From positions 1 to 14,086 of the forward strand of contig JAJRVI010000003.1 in NCBI GenBank assembly GCA_024277405.1: DNA of 14,086 nt, in the 5' to 3' direction. Source of the stretch: Fidelibacterota bacterium (GTDB lineage Bacteria > Bipolaricaulota > Bipolaricaulia > Bipolaricaulales > Bipolaricaulaceae). The position numbers were made by a program, and so were the translations under genes. Below are positions 12,645-14,086 of the stretch, piece after piece. The notes below the pieces were generated by a model. The model was given only the letters and a program-made list of their open reading frames with translations. It was not told the DNA's origin and made no database searches. Positions within the stretch are counted from its first letter, which is position 1. Every line of letters starts with the position of its first letter.

Positions 12645-13743
12645 CTTGCCGCCCCACCTCCCGCACGGAAATCCCCTCTTTGGTGAAAAGATGGAGCTTG
12701 TCCTGGTCGGGAACCAACCAGAACTTATCGCCTACCCCGACCTTGATCTCCCGGGGAGCCAGGACCCTGAAGGGCACCTCCCCGAACTTGAAGTGGACCA
12801 ACGTTCCACCCCCCAAGGGCTCGGTGAGGAAGACCTCGCCGAGCAGGGCGTTGGGCTGCTCCTCAGTAGAGATCCGTATATCCTCGGGGCGAACCCCAAG
12901 GGTGAAGGAGGTCTCGGGAATTTGTCCCAACAGCTTCTCCCATTCCTCCGCCAAAGGCAGAGCGAAGCCGTCGGCCACGAGCCGAAGCCCTCCGTCAACC
13001 CGCTCGAGCTCCACCGGGATCAGGTTCATGGGGGGGTCGCCGATGAAGGAAGCGACGAAGAGGTTCCGGGGGCGATCGTAGAGCTCGTCCGGCGGCCCGT
13101 ATTGCTGGAGGACACCGGTATGCATCACCGCCACGCGCTCCGACATGGTCAGGGCCTCCACCTGATCGTGGGTGACGAGGATAGTGGTGATCCCCAACTC
13201 CCGCTGCAGGCGTTTGATCTCGGCCCGGGTCTCGATGCGAAGCCGGGCGTCCAGGTTGGACAATGGCTCGTCCAGGAGGAGGATCTCCGGCTCCTTCACC
13301 AGGGCCCGACACAGGGCCACGCGTTGCTGCTGACCCCCCGAGAGCTGCCCCGGCATACGGTCGAGAAGCTCCTCGATCTTGGTGAGCTTGGCGACCTCGT
13401 GGACCTTGCGCTCGATCTCCTTCCGGGGGACCTTGGCGAGCCTCAGGGGAAAAGCGATGTTATCGTAGACCTTCATATGGGGGTAAAGCGCATAGGATTG
13501 GAACACGAGCCCCACATACCGATCCTTTGGTGCGACGTCGTTCACGAGCACGTCATCGAAATAGATCTTCCCCTCGGTGGGGCGGTAGATCCCGGCGATC
13601 ATCAACAGGGTGGTGGTCTTGCCGCATCCCGAGGGCCCGAGGAGGGCGATGAATTCCCCGTCCTTCACCTCGAGGTTGAGGTTGTTTACGGCGACAACCT
13701 TGCCGAACCTCTTCGTCAGCCGCTCAAGCTTGATCGATGCCAT
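12634..13743 (-). CDS. ABC transporter ATP-binding protein, MalK/UgpC type (carbohydrate importer)
   Basis: This is a 369-residue cytoplasmic ATPase that powers a carbohydrate (CUT1-type) importer. Its nucleotide-binding domain has Walker A GPSGCGKTT (36-44), the Q-loop VFQSYALYPHM (Gln82), signature LSGGQQQRVALCRAL (134-148), Walker B ILLLDEP with Asp158/Glu159, D-loop SNLDA, and the switch His192 in VTHDQVEALTM. A C-terminal OB/TOBE regulatory domain (about 238-355) includes FIGDPPMN and GVRPEDI, as in MalK and UgpC. A complete enzyme of this class has about 360-380 residues. Family ATPases often serve several importers, so the sugar is not known. The ATG at 13743-13741 follows the permease stop by 21 bases, and its stop lies 11 bases inside the next gene. 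The partner permease and solute-binding genes should lie to the right of the window. Confidence 0.93.
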   Translation of the reverse strand: MASIKLERLTKRFGKVVAVNNLNLEVKDGEFIALLGPSGCGKTTTLLMIAGIYRPTEGKIYFDDVLVNDVAPKDRYVGLVFQSYALYPHMKVYDNIAFPLRLAKVPRKEIERKVHEVAKLTKIEELLDRMPGQLSGGQQQRVALCRALVKEPEILLLDEPLSNLDARLRIETRAEIKRLQRELGITTILVTHDQVEALTMSERVAVMHTGVLQQYGPPDELYDRPRNLFVASFIGDPPMNLIPVELERVDGGLRLVADGFALPLAEEWEKLLGQIPETSFTLGVRPEDIRISTEEQPNALLGEVFLTEPLGGGTLVHFKFGEVPFRVLAPREIKVGVGDKFWLVPDQDKLHLFTKEGISVREVGRQDAH

Positions 13744-13764
13744 AATCCTGAAGACCCCGTAATT

Positions 13765-14086
13765 TTACCTCCCTCCTTTGATTCCGCCTACCGTCACGCG
13801 CATCAACCCCTTCTGCGTGAAGATGAAGAAGACGAGGACCGGGAAGATGTAGAAAAGCGAAACCGCTGCGAGCAATCCGTAATCGGTGAACCGGAACTCG
13901 CCGATTAAGGCCTTAATGAGAAGCGAAAGGGTTTGGTTCTGCTCCGAGAATATGAAGGTATAAAGGTAGATAAACTCCCCCCACCCAGCGAGGAAAGAGA
14001 AGATCGAGATGGCGGCGATACCGGGCTTGAGCTGGGGAAGGATGACCTTATACCAAGCTTGAAAGCGGTTGCAACCATCTATATAG
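13765..14086 (-). CDS. ABC sugar transporter permease, MalG type, C-terminal part, cut by window edge
   Basis: The last 106 residues of an inner-membrane permease subunit are present, beginning YIDGCNRFQAWYKV. This segment is the second half of the conserved EAA loop (DGCNxxQxxxKVILPxxKPGI) that docks onto the ATPase. Two hydrophobic helices follow, AISIFSFLAGWGEFIYLYTF and YGLLAAVSLFYIFPVLVFFIF, and then the typical C-terminal KGLMRVTVGGIKGG. This end is characteristic of MalG-type permeases of CUT1 carbohydrate importers. The stop TAA is at 13767-13765. The GGAGGGAGG just before it may help the ribosome reach the ATPase gene 21 bases on. The start and the first membrane helices are outside the window. 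Confidence 0.92.
   Translation of the reverse strand, partial: YIDGCNRFQAWYKVILPQLKPGIAAISIFSFLAGWGEFIYLYTFIFSEQNQTLSLLIKALIGEFRFTDYGLLAAVSLFYIFPVLVFFIFTQKGLMRVTVGGIKGGR

Noticed and set aside
12379..13908. Long plus-strand open frame (509 codons) opposite the ABC ATPase gene
   Set aside because: It is antisense to a clear MalK/UgpC gene and runs across gene boundaries; its Pro/Gly/His/Leu-rich product shows no family pattern. High G+C removes stop codons from antisense frames.
1..14086. tRNA, rRNA, RNase P RNA, mobile elements, toxin-antitoxin or defence genes
   Set aside because: Searched by eye on both strands; no cloverleaf with CCA-adjacent arms, no transposase motifs, and no defence-type domains were found. 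All sizeable frames are explained by the listed genes or their shadows.

Overview
This window is a gene-dense, high-G+C bacterial chromosome segment (long stretches of G/C-rich third positions, near-perfect Shine-Dalgarno sites, GTG starts, many short overlaps). Every gene I recognise is housekeeping or core metabolism. There is no phage, IS element, CRISPR array, tRNA or rRNA gene visible. The lysyl-tRNA synthetase and the aminotransferase resemble, from memory, the Thermus enzymes LysS and LysN. Together with the gene content this suggests a deep-branching, possibly thermophilic bacterium (Bipolaricaulota/Acetothermia or a Thermus-like lineage). That placement is an inference from protein flavour, not a demonstrated assignment.

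Left part (1-5865, all minus strand): a tightly packed probable operon reads leftward as rnpA, greA, lysS, a PAP2-family phosphatase, a LysN-like aminotransferase and prfA. Most joints overlap (59, 1 and 4 nt) or are separated by only 7 nt. It ends in a hairpin plus T8 at 532-512. The same 80 bp carries a strong sigma-70-type promoter (TTGACA-18-TAAAAT) for the next minus-strand gene, a glutamate dehydrogenase cut by the left edge. The operon is mostly information processing: tRNA 5' maturation, transcript cleavage, tRNA charging and translation termination.

Middle (5940-9200): pyk (plus) diverges from rnpA and runs tail-to-tail into xseB (minus), with overlapping stop codons. xseB is preceded by xseA, and together they form exonuclease VII. 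XseA has an extra N-terminal domain of about 78 residues that looks like a HARP domain, which is not part of the ordinary exonuclease VII large subunit.

Right part (9305-14086): divergent from xseA, a consensus -10 box precedes trxB and, 14 nt after it, a long-chain acyl-CoA synthetase-like gene. A 9-bp G/C hairpin at 11954-11978 separates this pair from a converging minus-strand operon: MalG-type ABC permease (cut by the right edge), UgpC/MalK-type ATPase, and a 221-residue protein of unknown role that resembles the Vps62/NPP1 type of beta-sandwich protein. The last gene overlaps the ATPase gene by 11 nt, so it is probably co-expressed with the sugar importer.

I do not see a clear new multi-gene system. 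The best leads are the HARP-XseA fusion, the Vps62-like protein tied to a carbohydrate importer, the altered NADPH-binding segment of TrxB, and the overlapping promoter/terminator in front of gdhA.
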